Positions 1-8,401 of a DNA stretch of 64,000 bases are shown one piece after another. A model generated the notes under the pieces. That model was given only the letters and a program-made list of their open reading frames with translations, was not told where the DNA came from and did no database searches. The translations under genes and the position numbers were made by a program. The stretch's first letter is position 1. Each line of letters opens with the position of its first letter. The stretch is from DASSUW01 sp963740605 (GTDB lineage Bacteria; Actinomycetota; Thermoleophilia; Solirubrobacterales; Solirubrobacteraceae): assembly GCA_963740605.1 (NCBI GenBank), contig CAVUFC010000022.1, positions 1 to 64,000 on the forward strand. The letters are read 5' to 3'.

Positions 1-35
1 GGCAAGCGCCATGACGGCGAATGTCTAGCAGGCAA

Positions 36-425
36 TCAGCGGGGTGCTCGGATCGCGAGCAGGCGCAGGACGAGGCCTGCGGTCGTCAGGCTCTGCCGGT
101 CCTTGCGCAGTACGCCGCGGGCTCCGGCCTGGACGCAGAGACCGACGAGCCGGGCATCGTCGGCGCTGGAGAGCACGATCACGCAGGTCTCGGGCGCTGC
201 GGCCAGGATCCGCCGCGTCGCTTGAAGCCCGTCGCACCGCGGCATCGCGACGTCGAGGATGACGATGTCGGGCGACAGCGTGTCGTGCAGCCGGACCGCC
301 TCGAGGCCGTCGGCCGCAACACCGACCACCTCGACACCGCTCCACGTCTCGAGCACGGCGACCAGCGCCCGCCGCACCTCGACCTCGTCCTCGGCCACCA
401 CCACCGTGAGCGCCTCCCCAGCCAC
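36..425 (-). CDS. Stand-alone response-regulator receiver protein
   Basis: A 129-residue protein made of one receiver (REC) domain and nothing else. The acidic pocket is Glu12-Asp13, the phospho-acceptor is Asp58 within DIVILDVAMP, the switch Ser pair lies at 86-87 (IVLSS) and the conserved Lys is 108 (LRKD). NarL-family regulators of this type normally carry a C-terminal HTH of about 65 residues; here the stop comes right after the REC domain, so it probably works by protein contact, as CheY does. It is the last gene of the minus-strand array, 18 bases after the subtilase gene, and so is likely co-transcribed with the copper-protein genes. The partner kinase is unknown; the kinase at 15469-16542 is one candidate. 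Confidence 0.85.
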   Translation of the reverse strand: MAGEALTVVVAEDEVEVRRALVAVLETWSGVEVVGVAADGLEAVRLHDTLSPDIVILDVAMPRCDGLQATRRILAAAPETCVIVLSSADDARLVGLCVQAGARGVLRKDRQSLTTAGLVLRLLAIRAPR

Positions 426-443
426 CGCACACCTCTCAAGGCG

Positions 444-3011
444 TCACGAGCGCACCACGAGCGTCGCGCCGGCCGAGTGGACGAGGCTCCCGCTGCGCCC
501 CGTCACCGTGATCGTGAACGTCCCGCGCGGCGTCAGGCGCGTCGTGCGGACGGTCATCGTGACCGAGCGCGGGGCAGTCACCGGGTTGGCGGAGAAGCTC
601 GCCGTCGTCAATGCCGGGAGCCCGGCGACCGACAAGCTGACGCTGCCGGCGAAGCTCCCGATCGACGACACCGACACTGTGTACGAGACGTTCTTGCCCG
701 CGACGACGGTCGCCGACGCGGGCGTCACGGAGACGCCGAAGTCCGCCGGCGCGCTCACGACGAGCGTCACCGTGCGGGTGTGGACGATCGAGCCGCTCGT
801 TCCGGTCACGGTCAGCGAGTACGTGCCTGCCGCCGTCGGCGTTACCGTGAGCGTCGCCGTTCCGGCACCGGTGATGCTCGACGGAGCGAAGGTCCAGGTG
901 CCCTGTGCGAGCCCCGATAGGCCGAGCGAGACCGTCCCGGCGAAGCCGTTGACCGCCCCCACCGACACGCTGTACGTCACGGCCGTCCCCGGGGTCGTGG
1001 TGCGCGTCGCCGGCGACACCGACAGGGAGAAGTCCGGCACGACCAGCGTGGCGGCGGTCGAGTGCGTCAGCGAACCGCTCGTGGCGGTGATCGACAGCGT
1101 GTAGGTGCCGGGGGCGATTGCGCCGTCGGTCGCCAGCGTGAGCTGCGACGCTCCGGCGCCACCCGCGATCACTGCCGGCGCGAAGCTCCAGGTCGCCTGC
1201 GCGGCCGTCAAGCCCCCAAGCGACAGAGCGACATCGCCCGTGAAGCCGCCGACCGCGCTCGTCGAGACCGTGAAGTCGACGGTGCCGCCCGGCGCCGTCG
1301 TGCGTGACGCGGGCGTCACAGCGAGCGAGAAGTCCGGCGGCGGCGTGATCACGAGCTCGACGACGGCCGAGCGCGTGCTCGTGCCGCTTGTCCCCGTGAT
1401 CGTCAGCGAGTACGCGCCGGGCGCGAGCGCTGCGCCGGTGGCGAGGGTCAGCTGCGCGGAGCCGGCGCCGCCGGACACGGTGGCCGGGCTGAAGCTCCAG
1501 CTCGCCTGGCCGGCCGGGAGCCCGGTAAGCGAGAGCGAGACGTCGCCGGAGAAGCCGTTGAGCGCCTGCACGTCGACGGTGTAGGCGGCGCTTCCGCCGG
1601 GGGCGGCGGTGACCGACGACGGCGCCGCCGCGACGCTGAAGTCCGGCACAGCCGCCAGCCATTGATACGACGCGAGCGCGTCGAGAAGACCCGCTCCGAA
1701 GACGTTGTCCGGGCCTGGCGCGCCGAGGTCGAAGGCGGCGTTCTGCAGCGCGGCCGCCTGCCGCTCGGCGTCGAGGCCCGGGAAGGCGCTCAGCAGCAGT
1801 GCGAGCGCGCCGGCCGCGTGCGGCGCGGCGATCGACGTACCCGTGACGCTCATGTACGAGCCGAACAGGTCGGACGTGCGCACGTCCACCCCCGGCGCGA
1901 CCAGCTGCGGGAACGTGCCCTGGCCGCACGCGGACGGGCCGCGGCTACTCGACGGATCGATCGCGTCGGCGGCGTCGGTGCCGCCGACCGCGAACGCGTC
2001 GGCGTTGTTCGCCGGGCTCGTGCTCGTGCCGGCGCTCGGGCCCGAGTTGCCGGCGGCGAAGATCGGCACGACGCCGGAGGCGCGCAGCGCCACCAGGTCG
2101 GGCTCGAACGTGAGGTTGCAGCCGGCGCCCATCGTCCACGAGTCGTTGACCACGTCGGGAGCGTCGTCGGTGGACGGGTTGTGATCGGGGTCCAGGAGCC
2201 ACTGGAAGCCGGAGTGGATGCCGGCGGTCGTGGCGGTTCCGTGGTCGTTGAAGATCTTCACCGCGATCCAGCGAGCGTCGGGCGCGATCCCGATCGCGGA
2301 GCCGCCGGCGTTCCCCCCCACGATCGTGCCCATGGTCCACGTCCCGTGGCCGTTGCGGTCGACCGGCGTCGTGGGATGCTCGCCGTTGGGGTCGAACCAG
2401 CTGTTCCCCCCACCCCGCCAGCGGGCAGCCAGATCAGGGTGGGTCACGTCGACGCCGGTGTCCATGTTCGCGACCACGACGCCCTGCCCGCGGTAGCCCT
2501 GGCTCCACAGCGCCGGTGCGTTCACGCGCGCGACGTTCCACTCGACCGCGGGCGAGCCGAGCGGCGTGCTCGGCGCAGCGACCACCGCGTTCGGCTTGAT
2601 CTCGGCGACCTCGGGCAGCGCCCCGATCTCGGTGACGACGTCCGCGTCGGCGACGACCTCGAGGCCGTTGACGATCCAGAACGGCCGGACTTTGGCGACG
2701 CGTCCCTGCAGCCGGCGGATCGCGAGCAGCGCCACGAGCCGCCGCTGCTCGCGGTCGGCGGTGTCGCGCAGGGCGTTGATGATCGCGGCCCGGCGGACGC
2801 GCGGGCCAACCGGGAGGACGGCCTGACGCCGGAGCACGACGATCACGTCGAGCTTCTCGCCGGCGGCGGCTTGCTGCACCATCAGCCTCACCGCAGGGTC
2901 GACGCGGGCGGCGGCTCGCGCTGCGGGCGCGGTCGCGCACGCCGCCGCCGCGAGCGCGGCGAATGCGAGGGCGACGAGCCGATGGGAGTGCGTGAGGGGC
3001 TGGCCGGTCAT
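444..3011 (-). CDS. Secreted subtilisin-like serine protease with four C-terminal Ig-like repeats
   Basis: An 855-residue S8-family protease. It has a signal peptide (about 1-33), an inhibitor-I9-like propeptide region (about 40-150) and a catalytic domain with Asp184 (ANMDTGVD), His222 (NGHGTW) and Ser393 (GTSIAAPHAAG); AAGNSGP is the oxyanion region. From about residue 450 there are four repeats of roughly 90 residues, each opening with a PDFSLSV-like motif and ending in LTxTGTSGS, predicted to be Ig-like beta domains. The open frame continues upstream to 4394, but that part is a shadow of the CopC-CopD gene. The ATG at 3011 overlaps the CopC-CopD stop codon (ATGA) and begins a proper signal peptide. 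It may process or shed the exported proteins encoded in the same array. Confidence 0.92.
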   Translation of the reverse strand: MTGQPLTHSHRLVALAFAALAAAACATAPAARAAARVDPAVRLMVQQAAAGEKLDVIVVLRRQAVLPVGPRVRRAAIINALRDTADREQRRLVALLAIRRLQGRVAKVRPFWIVNGLEVVADADVVTEIGALPEVAEIKPNAVVAAPSTPLGSPAVEWNVARVNAPALWSQGYRGQGVVVANMDTGVDVTHPDLAARWRGGGNSWFDPNGEHPTTPVDRNGHGTWTMGTIVGGNAGGSAIGIAPDARWIAVKIFNDHGTATTAGIHSGFQWLLDPDHNPSTDDAPDVVNDSWTMGAGCNLTFEPDLVALRASGVVPIFAAGNSGPSAGTSTSPANNADAFAVGGTDAADAIDPSSSRGPSACGQGTFPQLVAPGVDVRTSDLFGSYMSVTGTSIAAPHAAGALALLLSAFPGLDAERQAAALQNAAFDLGAPGPDNVFGAGLLDALASYQWLAAVPDFSVAAAPSSVTAAPGGSAAYTVDVQALNGFSGDVSLSLTGLPAGQASWSFSPATVSGGAGSAQLTLATGAALAPGAYSLTITGTSGTSTRSAVVELVITPPPDFSLAVTPASRTTAPGGTVDFTVSTSAVGGFTGDVALSLGGLTAAQATWSFAPAVIAGGAGASQLTLATDGAIAPGTYTLSITATSGSLTHSTAATLVVPDFSLSVSPATRTTTPGTAVTYSVSVGAVNGFAGTVSLGLSGLAQGTWTFAPSSITGAGTATLTVTPTAAGTYSLTVTGTSGSIVHTRTVTLVVSAPADFGVSVTPASATVVAGKNVSYTVSVSSIGSFAGSVSLSVAGLPALTTASFSANPVTAPRSVTMTVRTTRLTPRGTFTITVTGRSGSLVHSAGATLVVRS

Positions 3012-4828
3012 GGGGCCTCCTTGCCGAGTGGCTCGATGTGCGCGCGGGGGCCGGACCGGCGCGCCCAGCGCGTTCGCCGCGCGGCGGCCGCCAGTGCGGC
3101 GCCGCCGAGCAGCAGGACGATGATCACTGCGAAGCGGTCGACCAGTGGGGCGAGCGGGCGCGCGGAGTGGACGACCGGACGCGCCGGATCCGGCGCGGCA
3201 ACGTCCCAGCTGAGCGGAACGAGGATGCGGCGGCCGCCACGCCAGACCGCGACGGTCATGCGCCAGCGGCCGTCGGCGTCCAGCTCGGCGCCGCCGGCGA
3301 ACCGCCCCGCCGCTTGCGCCGTCAGCGAAACCGTGCGCCACGCCCCGCCGGCGGGCGCGAGCCGGAGCGCCACGCGATCCACCGGTGCGGGCGGCGGGCG
3401 GCGCGAGCTGGCCGCGACGACGCTGACGACATTCGGCCCGGCACGGTTCGGCCGTGCGGTCGCCGTGACCAGCAGGTCGCCCGCCTTGCCCGCGAGGGTC
3501 GGCACGACCGGCGGCCGCGGCGCGGCGAACTCGGGTCCCTTGGCCGGGGGCGAGGCGGTCAGCACGGCGGCCGCGACGAGCACGCCAAGGCCGACGGAGA
3601 CCTCGACGGACAGTAGCCGGGGGCGCTCGCCGCGGCGCAGCAGCAGCGCATTCGCCAGCCCGAGCGAGGCCGCCGCGGCCACGAGCGCGGTCTTGACGAT
3701 CAGCGTGCGCCCGTAGTCGGTAGTCAGCAGCGCGTCCACGGAGGCGACCTGCGCACCGGCCTCGACCAGTCCCGTGACCGCGAGCACCGCGATGCCGGCA
3801 CCAGCCATGCGGGCGAATGGGACCCGGCACGCGCGCGCCAGCGCGCCCGCCTCGCCGTGCGCCGCGGCGAGCGCGAGGCCGAACGCGGCGACGCCTCCGA
3901 TCCACACGCCCGCGGCCAGGACGTGGGCGGCGGCAACCGGGACCGAGAGCGCCCGATGCGGCCCCGCCGCGGCGTGCCCGGCGAGCGCGCGCACGACCAC
4001 GAGGGCGATCACCGACGCGGCCGCGAGTAGGAGGGACGCGTATCTCGCCCGGGCGGACGTGCGGGGGCCCGCGCTCGTCGTGCGGAGCCAGAGCGCGATG
4101 CCGACGAGGATCGCCAGCAGCAACTCGCGTGCGTTCCACAGCGCTCCCCAGCGCGTGCTCAGCACCTCGTCGACGCCCGCCCCAGGCGCCACGGTCGCCT
4201 GGACGCGCGCGACCTCTCGCGCGAGCAGCGCGAGCCCGATCGCCAGCCCGGCGGCGCCGGCCGCAGCGGCCGTGGCGAGCAGCCGCTGCCGGGCGGCCTC
4301 CGCGCCCCACCCGGGGAGCCGGGCGAGCAGCGTGTACACGGAGAGCGCGCCGATCAACCCGACGAGCAGCGCCAGATCCAGCCACCGCAGCCACGCCTCC
4401 CCCGGCGCCGGCGCCGCGCCCGGCACGCTGGAGTCGCGAGCGCTACCCGGCGGCGCCCCCACGCCGAAGGCGATGGCGCCACCGGTGACGTGCCCGTCGT
4501 CCTCGGCCAGCACCTCCCACGACACCTGGTAGGCGCCGCGGCGCAGCGTCGGCAGCGCCACGCTCAGCGCATCCGCGCCGCCGGTGCGCACGCGCGCTCC
4601 CGCCACCGTCCGACCGCGCCCGTCGATGACCCGCACCACGCGGAACCGGGCCGAGATCGCCTCGTTGAACTCGAGGCGGATCTCTCGCGGCGCCCGCGCC
4701 AGCGTCGCACCGTCGGACGGCTGGGAGCGTGCCAGAACGGCGTGAGCGCCGGCGTCGGGCGCGGCCGCAGCGAAGGCCCAGACGAGTACGGCGAGCAGGA
4801 GGCCGTGTCGGCACGCCATCGCGGTCAT
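3008..4828 (-). CDS. CopC-CopD fusion copper-handling membrane protein
   Basis: A 606-residue protein with a signal peptide (about 1-28), a CopC-like beta-sandwich exposed outside the membrane (about 29-125) and a CopD-type multi-helix membrane domain (about 140-450, around eight helices). A C-terminal extracytoplasmic beta domain and a final membrane helix near residue 580 follow. The mature N-terminal His (GAHAVLARS) and the later EDDGHVTGG segment are typical CopC copper-binding positions. YcnJ-type CopC-CopD fusions bind or import copper; here that would feed the neighbouring cupredoxin proteins. It overlaps by 4 bases (ATGA) both the gene before it and the protease gene after it, implying translational coupling. 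Confidence 0.9.
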   Translation of the reverse strand: MTAMACRHGLLLAVLVWAFAAAAPDAGAHAVLARSQPSDGATLARAPREIRLEFNEAISARFRVVRVIDGRGRTVAGARVRTGGADALSVALPTLRRGAYQVSWEVLAEDDGHVTGGAIAFGVGAPPGSARDSSVPGAAPAPGEAWLRWLDLALLVGLIGALSVYTLLARLPGWGAEAARQRLLATAAAAGAAGLAIGLALLAREVARVQATVAPGAGVDEVLSTRWGALWNARELLLAILVGIALWLRTTSAGPRTSARARYASLLLAAASVIALVVVRALAGHAAAGPHRALSVPVAAAHVLAAGVWIGGVAAFGLALAAAHGEAGALARACRVPFARMAGAGIAVLAVTGLVEAGAQVASVDALLTTDYGRTLIVKTALVAAAASLGLANALLLRRGERPRLLSVEVSVGLGVLVAAAVLTASPPAKGPEFAAPRPPVVPTLAGKAGDLLVTATARPNRAGPNVVSVVAASSRRPPPAPVDRVALRLAPAGGAWRTVSLTAQAAGRFAGGAELDADGRWRMTVAVWRGGRRILVPLSWDVAAPDPARPVVHSARPLAPLVDRFAVIIVLLLGGAALAAAARRTRWARRSGPRAHIEPLGKEAP

Positions 4829-5322
4829 CGCACCGGCACGTGTGCGACCCGGGCCGCCCCGAGCTGCACCGTGACGCGCGTGCCGCGGTGCACGAGGCTA
4901 CCCGGATTGTCGAAGACCAGGTAGTAGGTCTGCGCGATCTTCAGCGATCCTTGGTGGCTGTGGCCCATGAACAGGCCGTCGACGAGCACGCCGCTACGCT
5001 CGTCGACAAGCCGCGGCGGCGTCTCCGCGTCATGGACCGACGCCGCGGCGTCCGGATCGAGCACCTGATAGCGCAGGTCGAGCAGTCCCCCGGCTCCGCT
5101 GACCGCGACGCGGGTGATGTGCACGCCGGTGCGCTGCTCGAAGGCCGCCCGTCCCAGCAGCGGCGGCGTCAGCGCGGCACGGGGTGGCGGCTGAGCGGAG
5201 TCGGAGTGGCGCGTGAGCTGGTAACCGGCGACGGCCGCCAGCATCACGGCGACGCCGGTGACCACGCCCAGCAGCCGCGCGCGCGTCGCCGGCGATCGTG
5301 TGGCCAGGGCGGTTGCGCGCAC
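4825..5322 (-). CDS. Membrane-anchored extracytoplasmic protein of unknown function
   Basis: A 165-residue protein with a GTG start. One hydrophobic segment (about 17-40) after an Arg-rich N-terminus should act as a signal anchor, leaving about 120 residues outside. The mature part contains GVHITRVAVSGAGGLLDLRY and a GHSHQG His pair that could bind metal. I recognise no family. It begins 9 bases after the cupredoxin-like gene and overlaps CopC-CopD by 4 bases, so a job in assembly or copper delivery for the array is plausible but unproven. Confidence 0.75.
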   Translation of the reverse strand: MRATALATRSPATRARLLGVVTGVAVMLAAVAGYQLTRHSDSAQPPPRAALTPPLLGRAAFEQRTGVHITRVAVSGAGGLLDLRYQVLDPDAAASVHDAETPPRLVDERSGVLVDGLFMGHSHQGSLKIAQTYYLVFDNPGSLVHRGTRVTVQLGAARVAHVPVR

Positions 5323-5331
5323 GATGCCCGC

Positions 5332-6309
5332 TCACGGAGACTGGATGAACGTCATCATCCCGCCCGGCGAGGTGCTGGGCGCGCCGTTCCCGAGATGTAA
5401 CTGCCGGTTGTAGAGCGGGAACCCGTTCGTCAGCCCTGACGGCGTGCTCCCGGCCGGAACCGTCACGATGACGTCCTCGGTCTCGCCCGCCGGGATCGTT
5501 TCGGCGTTCGCATCGAACGGGTTGAGCAGCACGTGCGCGTCCCTGGCGATGACGTTCTCGCTCAGCCCCAGCAGCGACATCGTCGTGTTGTCGTGCCCGG
5601 CGTTCAGGTACCGGAGCAGCACTCGCCGAGATGTCGTGCTGTTCGCCGTGTGGATGGCGCTCGTGTCCGGGTACGCCTTCCCGTTGATGAGCCAGTACGT
5701 AGCCCGGTAGTCGCGCATGTCGAAGCCGTCCGGGTCGGCGGTGAAGGCGGGGTCGACCGCGCTCAGCACCAGCGGCGCCTCGACGTCGAACGCGCTCGCG
5801 GCGGTGCCGTATGCCTGGCCGCTCGTCGTCGAGTCGACGATCAATGCTCCGTACAGGCCCATCGCCGTCTGGCGTTCGCCGTCCCCCACGCCCTGGTACA
5901 GATACGTCCCGGGTGCGCCGGCGACGAACGTGCGCGTGAGCGTGCTCCCCACCGCGGCGTCGCTGTCGCCGGGATCGAAGCTCAGTCCCGGCGCCTCGAA
6001 CGAGAGCGTGTGCCCGGCCGGAAGGTCGTTCGTGACGCTCAGCGTGACGTTGTCGCCCTGCTGGACGCGCAGCACCGGCCCCGGCAGCGTCGCGGTTCCG
6101 CGCACGTCGCTGCAGTCCGCCGAGCTGCCTTTCACGACGAAGCCCCAGATATCGACGCCTGGGCTACCGGGCAGGTCCACAGTGCCCGTCGTCGCGCACA
6201 GGTTGATCGGCACGTTAGCCGACGAGGCCGTCGTGACGCCGACCACGAGTGCCACCGCCGCGCAGAGTGCGAGAACCAGCGGGATACGCCTGTGGGCTCT
6301 CTTGTGCAT
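5332..6309 (-). CDS. Secreted cupredoxin-fold protein lacking copper ligands (multicopper-oxidase-like)
   Basis: A 325-residue protein with a signal peptide (about 1-30) and two cupredoxin-like domains. Landmarks of multicopper oxidases remain: PGPVLRVQQGDNVTLSV, GTYLYQG and MGLYGALIV. The His-X-His pairs that bind the trinuclear cluster are gone: the usual YHCH position reads YLYQGVGDG, and the second domain ends GGMMTFIQS without HCH. It is probably structural or regulatory rather than an oxidase. It is a shortened relative of the next two upstream genes and lies 16 bases after the 691-residue paralogue. Confidence 0.85.
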   Translation of the reverse strand: MHKRAHRRIPLVLALCAAVALVVGVTTASSANVPINLCATTGTVDLPGSPGVDIWGFVVKGSSADCSDVRGTATLPGPVLRVQQGDNVTLSVTNDLPAGHTLSFEAPGLSFDPGDSDAAVGSTLTRTFVAGAPGTYLYQGVGDGERQTAMGLYGALIVDSTTSGQAYGTAASAFDVEAPLVLSAVDPAFTADPDGFDMRDYRATYWLINGKAYPDTSAIHTANSTTSRRVLLRYLNAGHDNTTMSLLGLSENVIARDAHVLLNPFDANAETIPAGETEDVIVTVPAGSTPSGLTNGFPLYNRQLHLGNGAPSTSPGGMMTFIQSP

Positions 6310-6325
6310 CAGTGCCTCACTCTCC

Positions 6326-8401
6326 TCACGGCGCGTCGTAGACGAGCTGCATGAAATTGCCCCAGGTCGAGAAGGGCGTGGGACTCGGCGTCGTCCAACG
6401 TTGCGTGTGGACGAGGACGCGCACCTGGCCCTTGTAGGAGCCCGTGCCGATGTAGGCGTTCGCGGAACCTGGCAGCGTCCATGTCGTCGGCGTCGCGGCC
6501 TCGGTGGAGCCGACGCTCTGGGGCTGTGGCGGCGGCGGCGGCAGGGTCACCCAGCCGCTCGAGGTCGCGGTCGCGCAGCCGTTCGCGCCCGCGACCGTCC
6601 AGTTGCAGACCTTCAGCGTCTGCTGCGGCAGGTTGGTCGTCAGCGCCGTGCACGTCGTACCCGTGGTCGTGTTCGCGCAGTTCTTGCCCCGGTAGCTGAC
6701 CTTCAGGTTCTGCGCTCCTGTCGGGAGACCCTTGAAGCCGGCGTACCAGTCGTTCGCCAGCGCGGTCACGGTGGCGCCCGAGGAGTGCGCAGCCGCGGTC
6801 GTGCCGAGCTGCCCGCGCGAGACCGTCCAGGTCGTCGTGCCCTGGCCGGCCGTCACCTGCAGGACCTCGTTGTCGATCCGGATGAAGTAGTTGCCACCGC
6901 CCGCCGGCGGGAAGCCGCTGGCCGACGCGACCGTGATCGTCGTCTGCCCCGCGGTCGTCGCCGACGTGCGCGTCGTCGTCTTCGGGTTCACCTCGTAGTA
7001 GGTGGCGTCGTTGACGCCGAGCGCGCTGTAGCTGCCGCTCTTGAGCGTGCCGCCGACGATCGAGGACGAGCTCGCGAATGCGTAGCAGCCACCGCCCGGG
7101 TCGACGCGCAACAGCGTCGCCATGCCGCCGAACCCCTCGTCGAAGTTGGCGAACTCGTTCAGCGCGTGGCTGTGCCACGGGAAGTACCACTCACCGCAGA
7201 CGTTCTGCTGCACGACCCCCGTGGGCAGCGTGCCTTTGAGTCCGAGGTAGGCGCTGCCGCTGAAGAACGTGTTGCCGTCCTTGAACGTGAGGTTGCGATA
7301 GTCGACGGTCGCGACCCCGTTCGGAAGCGGCTTGGTCCCCGCGTCCCAGAAGTCCTGGTCGGTCCACTTCAGCAGGTAGTCCTGCGTCTGGCCCGAGCCG
7401 ATCGTCTCCCCGAAGCGCTCCGACGACGCGTCGGCCGCGAACGGGTGCCCGTCCTGCGCGATCTGACGCAGGTGGTTGCCGTGCGGGTGGTAGGGGTGGT
7501 TGAGCTCGCCGACGTTGATCATGCGGATAAGCGCGGGTAGCTGGTTCGGAGTCGAGCCCGCCGTGCATGCGGGCGGGGGCGGGTTGAGCGGGTCGCTCAG
7601 GTTCGACGGATTGCAGTACGGCTGAAGGCGGACGAGCGCGCCGTAGGGCTGGTTGGGCAGCCAGGCGATGTCGTTGTCCTGGAGCGAGTCGGGGAACTCG
7701 CGCCCGTTGACCGCGAAGTAGCGGTTGTGCAGCGTGTTGAAGTCGTAGGCGCCGCCCGCCTCGACGGCGTGGTGGAGATCAGGGTCGAGCTCGTTGAGCA
7801 TGATCAGGTACTCGCGGCCCGGATCGAACTGTGTCGAGGCGGCGCCGTACGCGCGATCCGCGTTGCCGGCCGGCCGGACCACGAGCGCGCCGTAGAGGCC
7901 CATCTCCAGCTGCTTGGAGGGGTCGGTGCCGGTCTCGTAGATGTACGTTCCCGGGTGTGACGCGGTGAACGTGTAGGTGACGTCGCCGCCCGGTGCGGCC
8001 TCGCGGGTGAACAGGCCCGCGGCGCCGCCGCTCGCCGCCACGTTCTCCTGGCCCGGGAACACGATCGAGACGTTCTCGGGCTGCATGTTCGGCGCGCTGG
8101 GGTGCACGTTCAGCCCGTTGTGGAGGTGGATCGTGACCGTGTCACCCTGGTTGACGCAGAGGACCGGGCCCGGCGACTGGAAGTGGCCGCCATTGACGTC
8201 CTGGTTCGCGAAGCTCCACAGGAACACGCTGTTGCCGTCGGGCGTCTCGATGTCGCCGGTGTTGGCGACGAGGTTGTACGACGGGCCGCCGGCCGCGCAC
8301 TGCATGCCGGTCTTCGCCGCCAGACCGATTGCCGGGGCGCACAGCAGCGCCGCCAGCGCGAGCGGGAATGCGAGCTGTCCAGTTCTCTTGAGCATCGTCA
8401 T
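6326..8401 (-). CDS. Secreted multicopper-oxidase-like protein with trinuclear-type His pairs but no type 1 Cys
   Basis: A 691-residue protein with a signal peptide (about 1-29). The first domain has HLHNGL but its second site reads GTYIYETGTD, without His. A later domain carries HPYHPHGNH and WHSHALNE followed by GFGGM, i.e. the usual HxHG and HCH regions with the type 1 copper Cys replaced by Ser. Three of the four His-X-His pairs needed for a trinuclear cluster are therefore present, with no type 1 electron-transfer site. A C-terminal extension (about 450-691) is beta-rich and not recognised. The ATG at 8401 overlaps the previous stop by one base (TGATG); GTG at 8404 is an alternative start. 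Confidence 0.88.
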   Translation of the reverse strand: MTMLKRTGQLAFPLALAALLCAPAIGLAAKTGMQCAAGGPSYNLVANTGDIETPDGNSVFLWSFANQDVNGGHFQSPGPVLCVNQGDTVTIHLHNGLNVHPSAPNMQPENVSIVFPGQENVAASGGAAGLFTREAAPGGDVTYTFTASHPGTYIYETGTDPSKQLEMGLYGALVVRPAGNADRAYGAASTQFDPGREYLIMLNELDPDLHHAVEAGGAYDFNTLHNRYFAVNGREFPDSLQDNDIAWLPNQPYGALVRLQPYCNPSNLSDPLNPPPPACTAGSTPNQLPALIRMINVGELNHPYHPHGNHLRQIAQDGHPFAADASSERFGETIGSGQTQDYLLKWTDQDFWDAGTKPLPNGVATVDYRNLTFKDGNTFFSGSAYLGLKGTLPTGVVQQNVCGEWYFPWHSHALNEFANFDEGFGGMATLLRVDPGGGCYAFASSSSIVGGTLKSGSYSALGVNDATYYEVNPKTTTRTSATTAGQTTITVASASGFPPAGGGNYFIRIDNEVLQVTAGQGTTTWTVSRGQLGTTAAAHSSGATVTALANDWYAGFKGLPTGAQNLKVSYRGKNCANTTTGTTCTALTTNLPQQTLKVCNWTVAGANGCATATSSGWVTLPPPPPQPQSVGSTEAATPTTWTLPGSANAYIGTGSYKGQVRVLVHTQRWTTPSPTPFSTWGNFMQLVYDAP

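Noticed and set aside
3012..4394. N-terminal extension of the protease frame
   Set aside because: It overlaps the CopC-CopD gene in another frame and is Arg/Ala junk; the ATG at 3011 starts a signal peptide.
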